DNA of 31,294 nucleotides from DATAFF01 sp044870245 (GCA_044870245.1 JBIOYR010000118.1:1-31294), one strand, 5' to 3'; counted from the stretch's first letter, positions 7,986 to 17,739 are shown. Notes: a model not told the origin generated them from the letters alone. Numbers and translations are program-made.

Positions 7986-8045
7986 GTCGAAACAGCGCGT
8001 GCTGCTTTGTTTCGACCCGCGCAAGGATTAGATTCGTCTTGCGCG
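7986..8045. promoter_or_regulatory. Two tandem perfect inverted repeats between rpoZ and rsh
   Basis: First: GTCGAAACA (7986-7994) pairs with TGTTTCGAC (8008-8016), with an additional inner CAGC/GCTG. Second: CGCGCAAG (8018-8025) pairs with CTTGCGCG (8038-8045). Neither is followed by a T-run, so these are not standard Rho-independent terminators. They may be attenuation or RNA-processing structures, or protein-binding sites. Confidence 0.55.
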
Positions 8046-8085
8046 ACGGGGAGAATCTCTCGTCGCCTGCCACGGCACGCGATCG

Positions 8086-10242
8086 ATGATGCGTCAGTTC
8101 GAACTGGTCGAGCGGGTCACCAGCTATGACCCGGATGCGGATGAGAGCCTTCTCAACCGCGCCTATGTCTATGCGATGCGGGCGCATGGCCATCAGACCC
8201 GCGCCTCGGGCGATCTCTATTTCTCCCATCCCCTCGAGGTCGCCGCCATCCTCACCGACCTGAAGCTCGACGATGCCACCATCGTCGCCGCGCTCCTGCA
8301 TGACGTGGTCGAGGACACCGATGCCACCCATCGCGAGATCGAGGATCTGTTCGGCTCCGAGATCAGCGCGCTCGTCGACGGGCTCACCAAGATCCGCCGC
8401 CTCGATCTGGTCTCCAAGGAAGCGGCCCAGGCGGAGAATCTCCGCAAGCTGCTGCTCGCCGTGTCGAAGGATGTCCGCGTGTTGCTCGTCAAGCTCGCCG
8501 ACCGGCTTCACAACATGCGCACCCTCGAGCATGTGCCTGCCGACAAGCGCCAGCGCATCGCCCAGGAGACGGTCGACATCTATGCGCCGCTGGCCGGCCG
8601 CATGGGCATGCAGACCATTCGCGAGGAGCTCGAGGACCTGTCCTTCAAGGTGCTCAACCCCGAGGCCTATCGCACCATCGCCGACCGCCTCAAGCGGCTG
8701 CGCCGCGAGAGCGGCAACATGCTGCTCGAGATCGAGGACGCCCTGAAGAAGAAGCTCGAGGAGAGCCACATCAAGGCCGACGTGTCGGGCCGCGAGAAGC
8801 GGCCCTATTCGATCTGGCGCAAGATGGACAGGAAACAGCTGTCGCTCGGCCAGCTCTCCGACATTTTCGGCTTTCGCGTCCTCGTCAACACGGTCGATGA
8901 ATGCTACCGCGCACTCGGCATCGCGCATCGCACCTGGCGCGTCGTTCCCGGCCGGTTCAAGGACTACATCTCTAACCCCAAGCAGAACGACTACCGCTCG
9001 ATCCACACCACGGTGATCGGGCCGCATCATATGCGCGTCGAGCTCCAGATCCGCACCTTCGCCATGCACGAGATCGCCGAGCGCGGCGTCGCGGCGCACG
9101 GTCTCTACAAGGACATCGGCAGCGCGCTCGAGGCCCGCAAGGGCGTCCGCCTGCCGGCCACCGAATCCAATGCCTATCGCTGGCTGAGGCGCCTCGTCGA
9201 CATCCTCTCCGAGGGCGACAATCCCAAGGAGTTCCTCGAGCACACCAAGCTCGAGCTGTTCTCCGACCAGGTCTTCTGCTTCACCCCCAAGGGCGACCTC
9301 ATCGCGCTTCCCAAGGGCGCCAACGCCATCGACTTCGCCTATGCCGTTCACACCGACATCGGCAACAGCTGCGTCGGCTGCCGCATCAATGGCCGCCACG
9401 CCCCGTTGATGACCGATCTGGAGAATGGCGACGAGGTCGAGATCATCCGCTCCAAGGCGCAGACCCCGCCGGCCGCCTGGGAAGGATTGGCGGTCACCGG
9501 CAAGGCGCGCGCCGCCATTCGCCGCGCCACCCGCATGGCGGTGCGCAACCAATATGCCGGGCTCGGACGCGAGATCATGCAGCGGGTGCTGGCCCGCCAC
9601 GAGCGCGACTACTCGAACAAGGAGATGGCGCAGGCCTTCCCCAAGCTCGGCATCAGGAACGTCGAGGACGGCCTCGCCGCGGTCGGCCGCGGCGAGCTGT
9701 CGAGCGGCGAGGTGCTGCGCGCCCTCGGCGTCGAGCCCGATGCCGCCGCCAAGCGGCGCCCGGCCCGTCGTCTGCCCACCGACATCGGCACCAATGCCAT
9801 CACCGTGCGCGGTCTCGACGGCATGCTGCCGATCCGGATCTCGCAGGTCACCGGCGCCGTGCCGGGCGAGCGCATCGTCGGCATCATGACCCCGGGGGAG
9901 GGGGTGACCGTCTACCCGATCTTCTCCAAGGCGCTGTCATCCTTCGAGGACGAGCCGGACCGGTGGATCGACCTCGCCTGGGATACCTCGGACGAGACCC
10001 GCCGCTATCCGGCCCGCATCAGGGCCGTCATCCACAATGAGGTCGGGGCGCTTGCCCAGCTCGCCCAGGCGATCGGCGAGAATGGCGGCAATATCGAGAA
10101 TCTGCAGATGACCAACCGGGCGCAGGACTTCTTCGACATCGATCTAGTGATCGAGGTGCATGATCTCCGGCACCTGAACAGCATCCTGCAGACGCTGCGC
10201 GCGCGCCCGCTGATCAGCTCGGTTCATCGGGTGACGGGGTGA
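8086..10242 (+). CDS. rsh: Bifunctional (p)ppGpp synthetase/hydrolase (Rsh/SpoT)
   Basis: 718 residues. Makes and degrades (p)ppGpp in the stringent response. Domains in order: an HD hydrolase with FSHPLEVAAIL and HDVVEDTD (His72-Asp73); a synthetase with GFRVLVNTVDECYRALG, the RFKDYIS motif (the RxKD form typical of bifunctional enzymes rather than the ExDD of RelA), and NDYRSIHTTV; a TGS domain (VFCFTPKGDLIALPKGANAI); and a C-terminal ACT domain (VGALAQLAQAIGENGGNI). HD and synthetase motifs appear intact. ATGs at 8086 and 8089 are both possible. The hairpins upstream may affect its expression relative to rpoZ. Downstream, the repeat-rich cassette starts within ten bases of the stop. Confidence 0.97.
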   Translation: MMRQFELVERVTSYDPDADESLLNRAYVYAMRAHGHQTRASGDLYFSHPLEVAAILTDLKLDDATIVAALLHDVVEDTDATHREIEDLFGSEISALVDGLTKIRRLDLVSKEAAQAENLRKLLLAVSKDVRVLLVKLADRLHNMRTLEHVPADKRQRIAQETVDIYAPLAGRMGMQTIREELEDLSFKVLNPEAYRTIADRLKRLRRESGNMLLEIEDALKKKLEESHIKADVSGREKRPYSIWRKMDRKQLSLGQLSDIFGFRVLVNTVDECYRALGIAHRTWRVVPGRFKDYISNPKQNDYRSIHTTVIGPHHMRVELQIRTFAMHEIAERGVAAHGLYKDIGSALEARKGVRLPATESNAYRWLRRLVDILSEGDNPKEFLEHTKLELFSDQVFCFTPKGDLIALPKGANAIDFAYAVHTDIGNSCVGCRINGRHAPLMTDLENGDEVEIIRSKAQTPPAAWEGLAVTGKARAAIRRATRMAVRNQYAGLGREIMQRVLARHERDYSNKEMAQAFPKLGIRNVEDGLAAVGRGELSSGEVLRALGVEPDAAAKRRPARRLPTDIGTNAITVRGLDGMLPIRISQVTGAVPGERIVGIMTPGEGVTVYPIFSKALSSFEDEPDRWIDLAWDTSDETRRYPARIRAVIHNEVGALAQLAQAIGENGGNIENLQMTNRAQDFFDIDLVIEVHDLRHLNSILQTLRARPLISSVHRVTG

Positions 10243-10307
10243 AGCGCAGGCAGTAGGGATTAGGCAGTAGGCAGATAGGTGAGTAGTGAGTAGCGAAAAG
10301 TGAGCAG

Positions 10308-10377
10308 TGAGTAGTGAGTAGTGAGTAGTGAGTAGTGAGTAGTGAGTAGTGAGTAGTGAGTAGTGAGTAGTGAGTAG
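10308..10377. repeat. Tandem array of ten perfect TGAGTAG heptamers
   Basis: Ten uninterrupted copies of TGAGTAG fill 10308-10377, preceded by the one-mismatch copy TGAGCAG at 10301-10307 and degenerate copies from about 10280. Perfect identity implies recent slippage and likely length polymorphism. The heptamer contains TGA and TAG, so two reading frames are quickly closed. Confidence 0.95.
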
Positions 10378-10383
10378 CGAATG

Positions 10384-10516
10384 CCCCTCACCCGGCGCTT
10401 CGCGCCACCCTCTCCCCGCTGTCGCGGGGCGAGGGGAGTAAGCGAGGGCGCCCCCTTCTACTCCCTTCTCCCCGTCCAGGACGGGGAGAAGGTGCCCCGA
10501 AGGGGCGAATGAGGGG
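10384..10516. repeat. Composite palindromic repeat (units A+B), direct
   Basis: Unit A (10384-10439) has CCCCTCACCCGGCGCTTCGC and an inner GGCGC/GCGCC hairpin. Unit B (about 10458-10516) has CTCCCTTCTCCCC, GGGGAGAAGG, a CCCC-GAA-GGGG hairpin and ends ATGAGGGG. Confidence 0.88.
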
Positions 10517-10585
10517 GGCTTTTTGGATGCCGAAGTCGCTACATGGTCGGTCGTGAACAGAGCATTTTACGATTGTTGCAAAGAG

Positions 10586-10726
10586 CCCCTCACCCGGCGC
10601 TTCGCGCCACCCTCTCCCACGCTGACGCGGGGAGAGGGGAGTAAAAGGGGCAGCGTCCCCCACCATTACTCCCTTCTCCCCCGCGAAGCGGTGGGAGAAG
10701 GTGCCCCGAAGGGGCGGATGAGGGGG
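10586..10726. repeat. Composite palindromic repeat (units A+B), left flank of DUF559 gene
   Basis: Same organisation as the copy at 10384. Unit A is at about 10586-10643 and unit B at about 10669-10726. It ends about 20 bases before the GTG start of the DUF559 gene. The reverse complement of the copy at 11113-11247 aligns along its whole length. Confidence 0.88.
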
Positions 10727-10747
10727 GCCTTCGCCGGGGGATGTACA

Positions 10748-11170
10748 GTGGCCGATGATGAGACGCTGCGCCGTCGCAGCAAGCAACTACGCCGAGGCCA
10801 AACGAGCGCCGAGGCTCTCTTATGGAGCGTACTGCGCGACCGGCGACTCGAAGGCTTCAAGTTCCGCCGCCAAGTTGTCATAGCCAGCTACATCGTCGAC
10901 TTTCTATGCAGCCGCGCCAAGCTCATCGTCGAGGTTGACGGGGCAACGCATTCAACTCCCGAGGAGCTGGCGTATGACAGTAAGCGTGAGCTCGTCTTGT
11001 CGAAACTCGGTTTCCGTATCCTGCGGGTGGGCAATCTCGACGTCTACCAGAACATGCCCGATGTCTTGTCGGCAGTGCTGGCGGCTTTGGAGCAACAGCT
11101 GAGGGCGGAAGACCCCTCATCCGCCCCTCCGGGGCACCTTCTCCCCGTAAGGACGGGGATAAGGGAGTAA
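10748..11170 (+). CDS. DUF559 / Vsr-like endonuclease-domain protein
   Basis: 140 residues from the GTG at 10748, with a GGGGG ribosome-binding-like stretch seven bases upstream. A longer reading from 10523 or the ATG at 10718 would translate the flanking palindrome and is unlikely. The family pattern is clear: TSAEALLWSVLRDRRLEGFK with Glu22, FRRQ, YIVDFLC with Asp51, LIVEVDG with Glu62 and Asp64, and a C-terminal LGFRILRVGNLDV. These fit the PD-(D/E)xK-like fold of Vsr-related nucleases. The last ~17 residues (SSAPPGHLLPVRTGIRE) are encoded by the downstream palindrome, so the repeat supplies the 3' end and stop codon. No biochemical function is established for DUF559; a role in moving the flanking repeats is conjecture. 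Confidence 0.85.
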   Translation: MADDETLRRRSKQLRRGQTSAEALLWSVLRDRRLEGFKFRRQVVIASYIVDFLCSRAKLIVEVDGATHSTPEELAYDSKRELVLSKLGFRILRVGNLDVYQNMPDVLSAVLAALEQQLRAEDPSSAPPGHLLPVRTGIRE

Positions 11171-11247
11171 GAGAGGTGCCGCTTTTATTACTCCCCTCTC
11201 CCCGCGCCCAGCGTGGGAGAGGGTGGTGCGAAGCACCGGGTGAGGGG
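11113..11247. repeat. Composite palindromic repeat, inverted (B'-A'), right flank of DUF559 gene
   Basis: Reverse complement of the A+B composite. B' (CCCCTCATCCGCCCC...) runs to about 11170 and overlaps the 3' end of the DUF559 gene. A' (11190-11247) ends GGGTGAGGGG. Its inner hairpin is GGTGC-GAA-GCACC where other copies have GGCGC/GCGCC: a compensated base-pair change. Confidence 0.88.
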
Positions 11248-11251
11248 TCTT

Positions 11252-11314
11252 CCCTACTGCCCACTGCCTGCCGACTGCTTACTGCCGACTACCGACTGCC
11301 TACTGCCTAATTCC
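11252..11314. repeat. ACTGCCT-type heptamer repeat, right end of cassette
   Basis: Degenerate tandem copies of CTACTGCC / CGACTGC units, ending TGCCTACTGCCTAATTCC. This is an inverted match to 10257-10273 at the left end. It stops about 45 bases before acpS. Confidence 0.8.
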
Positions 11315-11360
11315 TCCGAGGGTGCTAAGCAGGCGCAGGAATTGCCAACGGAGCAGCACC

Positions 11361-11765
11361 GTGATCCTCGGCATGGGCAGCGACATCGTCGACATCCGCC
11401 GCATCGAGCGGACGCTGGAGCGCTTCGGCGAGCGTTTCACGCAACGCATCTATACCGAGATCGAGCGGCGGAAATCCGACCGCCGCGCCGCCCGGGCGGC
11501 GTCCTACGCCAAGCGCTTCGCCGCCAAGGAGGCCTGCGCCAAGGCGCTCGGCACCGGATTCCGCAAGAACGTCTATTGGCGCGATCTCGGCGTGGTGAAC
11601 GAGCCCTCCGGAAGACCCACCATGGTGCTTCAAGGTGCCGCGCGTGAGCACCTTCGCCGCATGGTTCCGGCCGGCCATGAGCCGATCATCCACTTGACCA
11701 TCACCGACGAATACCCTTATGCACAGGCATTCGTCATCATTTCCGCGGTGCCTGAGCGGCCGTGA
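11361..11765 (+). CDS. acpS: Holo-[acyl-carrier-protein] synthase
   Basis: 134 residues from the GTG at 11361 (MILGMGSDIVDIRRIERTLE), with GGAG at 11350-11353. Transfers the phosphopantetheine arm of CoA to apo-ACP. Visible motifs are GSDIVDIRRIE with the Mg-binding Asp, and FAAKEACAKALGTG with the conserved Glu and Lys. Length is typical. It heads the acpS-lepB-rnc-era-recO run; pdxJ, which usually lies directly upstream in Rhizobiales, is missing and the repeat cassette is there instead. Confidence 0.95.
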   Translation: MILGMGSDIVDIRRIERTLERFGERFTQRIYTEIERRKSDRRAARAASYAKRFAAKEACAKALGTGFRKNVYWRDLGVVNEPSGRPTMVLQGAAREHLRRMVPAGHEPIIHLTITDEYPYAQAFVIISAVPERP

Positions 11766-11907
11766 TGGTCCTTGTTGCGTTTCTGCAACATATGCACCGA
11801 CATCAAGCGAGGCGACTGGCTGAGCGTTGCCATCGTGTGGCAAGCGCGGCTAAACGGGAATTGGTGTCCGGCCGGACCGGGCCGCAGATCATCCGGTGAT
11901 CATCGAC

Positions 11908-12699
11908 ATGTCTGCCAAGATCGAGCCGACCAACAAGTCCGAAGAAAGCGTCTGGGATCTCGTCAAGGTCATCCTCCAGGCGCTTCTGATTGCCTTCGTC
12001 GTCCGGACCTTCTTCTTTCAGCCGTTCAATATTCCTTCAGGCTCGATGATCCCGACCCTGCTGATCGGCGACTATCTGTTCGTCAACAAGCTGAGCTATG
12101 GCTACAGCAGGTATTCGTTCAATTTTTCCATTGGTCTCGGTGGCCGCGACCTGTTCAAATTCGGGCCTGTTCCGCTCGAGGGCAGGATCTTCGCCAATGT
12201 GCCGGCACGCGGCGACATCTCCGTGTTCAAGCTGCCGGCCGACAATGAGACCGACTACATCAAGCGCGTGATCGGCCTGCCGGGCGACCGCATTCGGGTC
12301 ACCGACGGCGTGCTCTACATCAACGATGTGGCGGTGAAGCGCGAGCGCCTGAGCGACCTCGACATGGATGCGAGCGCCGGCGTCCGCGGCCCGATCCGGC
12401 AATATCGCGAGACACTGCCCAATGGCGTGAGCTATGTCACCTACGACCTCTGGGACCAGGGCACCGCCGACAACACTCAGGAGTTCAAGGTGCCGCCGGC
12501 CCACTATTTCATGATGGGCGACAACCGCGACAATTCGACCGACAGCCGGTTCCCGCAGGTGGGCTACGTGCCTTACGAAAACCTGGTCGGCCGCGCCACT
12601 ATCATCTTCTTCTCGCACGACCCGCGCTATGCCCTCTACGAATTCTGGGACTGGCCGTTCGCGATCCGCTGGGACCGCCTGTTCACCCTGGTTCATTGA
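11908..12699 (+). CDS. lepB: Signal peptidase I
   Basis: 263 residues from the ATG at 11908; a GTG at 11896 is an alternative, and neither has a strong ribosome binding site. Cleaves signal peptides on the periplasmic side of the inner membrane. One N-terminal membrane segment (about residues 17-36) is followed by FQPFNIPSGSM with the catalytic Ser at about 46, then YIKRVIGLPGD with the general-base Lys at about 119, and GDNRDNSTDSR, the family signature box. Length fits alphaproteobacterial LepB. It is followed by rnc, whose probable start lies 13 bases after the lepB stop. Confidence 0.96.
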   Translation: MSAKIEPTNKSEESVWDLVKVILQALLIAFVVRTFFFQPFNIPSGSMIPTLLIGDYLFVNKLSYGYSRYSFNFSIGLGGRDLFKFGPVPLEGRIFANVPARGDISVFKLPADNETDYIKRVIGLPGDRIRVTDGVLYINDVAVKRERLSDLDMDASAGVRGPIRQYRETLPNGVSYVTYDLWDQGTADNTQEFKVPPAHYFMMGDNRDNSTDSRFPQVGYVPYENLVGRATIIFFSHDPRYALYEFWDWPFAIRWDRLFTLVH

Positions 12700-12712
12700 C
12701 TTGGGACGTGGC

Positions 12713-13396
12713 TTGAAATCCGACGCCGCGGCCATTGTTCAGGACAGGATCGGCTATCATTTCCGCGATGTGACCCTGCTTGCCATGGCGCTCACCCATG
12801 CGAGTGCCTCCCCCGCCAAGAACGCCAACAACGAGCGCCTGGAGTTTCTCGGCGACCGGGTGCTGGCGCTGGTCCTGGTCGAGGAGCTCTACCACCGTCA
12901 TCCCGACGCCTCCGAGGGCGAGCTCGCTCGCCGGCTCAATGCCCTGGTTCGCGCCGAGATGTGCGCCCAGGTCTTCCGCACCCTCGATATCGTCGATGTG
13001 CTGACCTCGGCGCGGACCGCCTGGGCGAAGGCCCCGCCGACCAGCGTCAATGTGTTGGCCGACATGTGCGAGGCCCTGATCGGCGCCGTCTATCTCGATG
13101 GCGGCATCGAGGCGGCCCGGCAGTTCGTCCTCGCCGCCTGGGCGCCGCACATCGCGCTCCCCTCGGCAGCCGACAAGGACCCCAAGACGGCGCTGCAGGA
13201 ATGGGCCATGGGCCACGCCCTGCCGGTGCCGGTCTATGTCGAGCAGGAGCGTACCGGCCCCGATCATGAGCCGTTCTTCTCGATCCTGGTCTATCTCAAG
13301 GGCTTCGAGCCTGCTGCCGGCGGCGGACCGTCCAAGCGCCGCGCCGAGCAGGAGGCGGCCGAGAGTTTTCTTCGACGGGAAATGATCTGGAAGTGA
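12713..13396 (+). CDS. rnc: Ribonuclease III
   Basis: 227 residues from a TTG at 12713, preceded by GGGA; another TTG at 12701 is possible, and the frame also runs back into lepB. Cleaves double-stranded RNA in rRNA and mRNA processing. The catalytic domain contains ERLEFLGDR (Glu44, Asp48), and the second acidic motif is in DMCEALIGAVYLDGG. A C-terminal double-stranded RNA-binding domain starts at about residue 155 (DPKTALQEWAMGHAL...) and ends with SKRRAEQEAAESFL. The stop overlaps the GTG start of era, a conserved translational coupling. Confidence 0.95.
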   Translation: MKSDAAAIVQDRIGYHFRDVTLLAMALTHASASPAKNANNERLEFLGDRVLALVLVEELYHRHPDASEGELARRLNALVRAEMCAQVFRTLDIVDVLTSARTAWAKAPPTSVNVLADMCEALIGAVYLDGGIEAARQFVLAAWAPHIALPSAADKDPKTALQEWAMGHALPVPVYVEQERTGPDHEPFFSILVYLKGFEPAAGGGPSKRRAEQEAAESFLRREMIWK

Positions 13397-14295
13397 TCGA
13401 CGCGAGCGAGCCTGTCAGCCGCTGCGGCTTTGCCGCCATCATCGGGGCGCCCAATGCCGGCAAGTCGACCCTGGTCAACCGGCTGGTCGGCCAGAAGATC
13501 GCCATCGTCACCCACAAGGTCCAGACCACCAGGGCGCGGCTGCGCGGCATCGCCGTCGAAGGACGAAGCCAGATCGTCTTCGTCGACACGCCGGGGATCT
13601 TCGCGCCGCGGCGCGATCTCGACCGGGCCATGGTCGAGGCCGCCTGGAGCGGCGCCGGCGATGCCGATCTCGTCATCCTGCTGGTCGACAGCCGGGCCGG
13701 TCTCAATGCCGAGGTCGAGGCGATCATCGCAAGCCTCGGGACCGTCGGACGGCCGCCGGTGCTCGCTCTCAACAAGGTCGACGTGGTGCGCCCGGAGACG
13801 CTGCTCTCCCTGTCGCAGCGCCTCAATGAGCGCCTCCCTTTCGCCGCCACCTTCATGATCTCCGCCCTCTCCGGCTCGGGTGTCGAGGATCTGCGCCGCT
13901 ATGCCGCCAATGCCATGCCCGAAGGGCCGTGGCTCTATCCGCAGGACCAGATCGCCGATCTGCCGCAGCGGCTGCTCGCCGCCGAGATCACCCGCGAGAA
14001 GCTGACATTGCGGCTGCACCAGGAGCTGCCCTATGCCCTGACCGTCGAGACCGAGGCCTGGGCCGAGCGGCCGGACGGCTCGGTCCGGATCGACCAGGTG
14101 ATCTATGTCGAGCGCGAGGGACAGCGCAAGATCATGCTCGGCAAGGACGGCCAGACCATCAAGGCGATCGGCCAGGCCGCCCGCCAGGAGATCGCCGAGG
14201 CGATCGGCCAGCCGGTGCACCTGTTCCTGTTCGTCAAGGTGCGGGAAAACTGGGCAAGCGACCCCGAGCGGCTCAAGATGATGGGGCTGGAGTAA
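13393..14295 (+). CDS. era: GTPase Era
   Basis: 300 residues from the GTG at 13393, overlapping the rnc stop codon (GTGA). Essential GTPase binding 16S rRNA in small-subunit maturation. G1 GAPNAGKS is at residues 18-25, G3 DTPG follows VFV, and G4 NKVD comes after VLAL. The C-terminal KH RNA-binding domain includes MLGKDGQTIKAIGQAARQEI. Length is standard. Confidence 0.97.
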   Translation: MIDASEPVSRCGFAAIIGAPNAGKSTLVNRLVGQKIAIVTHKVQTTRARLRGIAVEGRSQIVFVDTPGIFAPRRDLDRAMVEAAWSGAGDADLVILLVDSRAGLNAEVEAIIASLGTVGRPPVLALNKVDVVRPETLLSLSQRLNERLPFAATFMISALSGSGVEDLRRYAANAMPEGPWLYPQDQIADLPQRLLAAEITREKLTLRLHQELPYALTVETEAWAERPDGSVRIDQVIYVEREGQRKIMLGKDGQTIKAIGQAARQEIAEAIGQPVHLFLFVKVRENWASDPERLKMMGLE

Positions 14296-14300
14296 GCCCG

Positions 14301-15032
14301 ATGGAATGGACCGAGCAGGGCATCGTTCTCAATGTCAGGACCCATGGCGAGGCCTCGGCCATCGCCGAGGTGCTGTCGGAGCGCCGCGGCCGCTGGTCGG
14401 GGCTGGTGCGCGGCGGCCGCTCGCGCGCCATGCGACCGGTGCTCCAGCCGGGCAATGTCGTGGTGGCGCACTGGCGGGCCCGCATCGAGGATCATCTCGG
14501 CAGCTTCACGCTGGAGCCCGTCTCGCTCAGGGCCGGCGCGCTGATCGACGATCCGTTGCGCCTCGCCGGCCTCACCTCGCTGATGGCGCTGCTCAAGCTC
14601 CTGCCCGAGCGCGAGCCGCATCCGCGCATCCACGATGCGCTCCTCGTCACCCTCGATGCGCTTGGCGATGACGGCATCTGGCCGGCCGTCCTCATCCGCT
14701 TCGAGCTCGGCCTGCTCGACGAGCTGGGCTACGGCCTCGACCTTTCGCGCTGCGCCCTGACCGGGACCACCGACGAGCTGATCTATGTCTCGCCCAAGAC
14801 CGGTCGCGCCGTCAGCCGCACCGCCGGCGAGCCCTGGAAGGACCGGCTGCTGCCGCTGCCGGGCTTCCTCCGCGGCGACCGCGACGCTCCCCCGACGCCT
14901 GCCGACATCCGCGACGGAATGCGGCTCAGCGGCTTCTTCCTCGACCGCTTCCTGCTGCAGCCGCGCGGCCTCGCGCTGCCGGACAGTCGCAGCCGCATCC
15001 TTGCCCATCTCGAAGCGGCAGCCCTAGGATGA
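14301..15032 (+). CDS. recO: DNA repair protein RecO
   Basis: 243 residues starting MEWTEQGIVLNVRTHGEASA, five bases after the era stop. Acts with RecR to load RecA at SSB-coated gaps. The N-terminal OB fold (about 1-75) has GLVRGGRSRAMRPVLQPGN, and a helical C-terminal domain follows with FELGLLDELGYGLDLSRCALTG. The usual four-Cys zinc motif is not seen, which is not rare in the family. This completes the conserved acpS-lepB-rnc-era-recO order. Confidence 0.95.
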   Translation: MEWTEQGIVLNVRTHGEASAIAEVLSERRGRWSGLVRGGRSRAMRPVLQPGNVVVAHWRARIEDHLGSFTLEPVSLRAGALIDDPLRLAGLTSLMALLKLLPEREPHPRIHDALLVTLDALGDDGIWPAVLIRFELGLLDELGYGLDLSRCALTGTTDELIYVSPKTGRAVSRTAGEPWKDRLLPLPGFLRGDRDAPPTPADIRDGMRLSGFFLDRFLLQPRGLALPDSRSRILAHLEAAALG

Positions 15033-15039
15033 TCCGATC

Positions 15040-15444
15040 ATGCTCGGCCGCTTGAACCATGTCGCGATCGTCGTCCCCGACCTCCGGGCCGGGATCGCCA
15101 TCTATCGCGACCTGCTCGGCGCCAAGGTGTCGGAGCCGCGAGCCCAGCCGGACCACGGCGTGACGGTGGTGTTCGTCGAGCTGCCCAACACCAAGGTCGA
15201 GCTGCTCGAGCCGCTCGGCGACGATTCGCCGGTCAAGGGCTTCCTCGAGCGCAACCCCTCGGGCGGCATCCACCATCTCTGCTACGAGGTCGCCGACATC
15301 ATCGCCGCCCGCGACCGCCTGACCGCCGCCGGCGCCCGCGTGCTCGGCAGCGGCGAGCCCAGGATCGGCGCCCATGGCAAGCCGGTGCTCTTCCTTCACC
15401 CGAAGGACTTCGCCGGCACGTTGGTCGAGCTCGAGGAGGTGTGA
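15040..15444 (+). CDS. mce: Methylmalonyl-CoA epimerase
   Basis: 134 residues of the vicinal-oxygen-chelate fold. Interconverts (2S)- and (2R)-methylmalonyl-CoA between propionyl-CoA carboxylase and methylmalonyl-CoA mutase. Metal ligands of the family are visible: the N-terminal LNHVAI His, the His pair in GGIHHLCYEV, and the Glu near the end (GTLVELEEV). LFLHPKDFAGTLVE is the usual C-terminal signature. It starts seven bases after recO and precedes a DUF1467 gene, an association common in Rhizobiales. Confidence 0.95.
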   Translation: MLGRLNHVAIVVPDLRAGIAIYRDLLGAKVSEPRAQPDHGVTVVFVELPNTKVELLEPLGDDSPVKGFLERNPSGGIHHLCYEVADIIAARDRLTAAGARVLGSGEPRIGAHGKPVLFLHPKDFAGTLVELEEV

Positions 15445-15450
15445 GCCGCC

Positions 15451-15726
15451 ATGAGCCTCCTCACCGCGCTCGCGATCTATTTCATCATCTGGTGGGTCAC
15501 GCTGTTCGCCGTGCTGCCCTGGGGGGTCAGGAGCGCCCATGAAAGCGGCGTCACGGTCGAGCCCGGCCATGCCGATGCCGCCCCGGTCAATCCCAGCCTC
15601 GGCGTGAAATTCGCCGTCACCAGCATCATTGCCGGCCTCGTCTTCCTCATCGTCTGGTGGCTGATCACCCGCTCGGGGCTGACCCTCGAGGATGTGCCGT
15701 TCATGCCCCAATTGCGGCCATCCTGA
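15451..15726 (+). CDS. DUF1467 small membrane protein
   Basis: 91 residues with two membrane helices at about 5-26 (TALAIYFIIWWVTLFAVLPWGV) and 52-73, separated by a loop of about 25 residues. The pattern IYFIIWWVTLFAVLPWGVRS near the N-terminus is typical of DUF1467, which is often found beside mce in Alphaproteobacteria. The function is unknown. It lies six bases after mce and three before the carboxylase gene, so all three are probably one transcript. Confidence 0.88.
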   Translation: MSLLTALAIYFIIWWVTLFAVLPWGVRSAHESGVTVEPGHADAAPVNPSLGVKFAVTSIIAGLVFLIVWWLITRSGLTLEDVPFMPQLRPS

Positions 15727-15729
15727 GCA

Positions 15730-17735
<2,006 letters not shown>

Positions 17736-17739
<4 letters not shown>

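Larger units (their letters stand above)
10243..10747. other. Repeat-filled intergenic stretch between rsh and the DUF559 gene
   Basis: About 500 bases with no convincing gene. It holds GGCAGTAGGCAG-type heptamers (10247-10277), the TGAGTAG array (10308-10377), two direct copies of the composite palindrome (10384-10516 and 10586-10726), and about 65 bases of unremarkable sequence between them. Confidence 0.85.
10257..11314. mobile_element. Nested inverted-repeat cassette carrying a DUF559 gene
   Basis: The outer ends are GGATTAGGCAGTAGGCA (10257-10273) and TGCCTACTGCCTAATTCC (11297-11314), inverted copies differing by one inserted T. Inside lie a TGAGTAG tandem array, one composite palindrome (10384-10516), a second one (10586-10726), the DUF559 gene, and an inverted composite palindrome (11113-11247). 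The segment fills the whole gap between rsh and acpS. No transposase is present, so movement in trans, or accumulation by recombination, is inferred. Confidence 0.5.

Noticed and set aside
7507..9600. 697-residue minus-strand frame opposite rpoZ and rsh
   Set aside because: Both plus-strand genes are certain; the antisense frame has no family features.
10301..10377. CRISPR-like array
   Set aside because: Heptamers without spacers and no cas genes; this is a simple tandem repeat.
10523..10747. N-terminal extension of the DUF559 frame
   Set aside because: It translates the flanking palindromes; family similarity and a ribosome binding site start only near 10748.
11772..11795. TGTTGC/GCAACA inverted repeat before lepB as operator or terminator
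   Set aside because: A 6-bp stem with no T-run and no clear promoter overlap; too weak to call.
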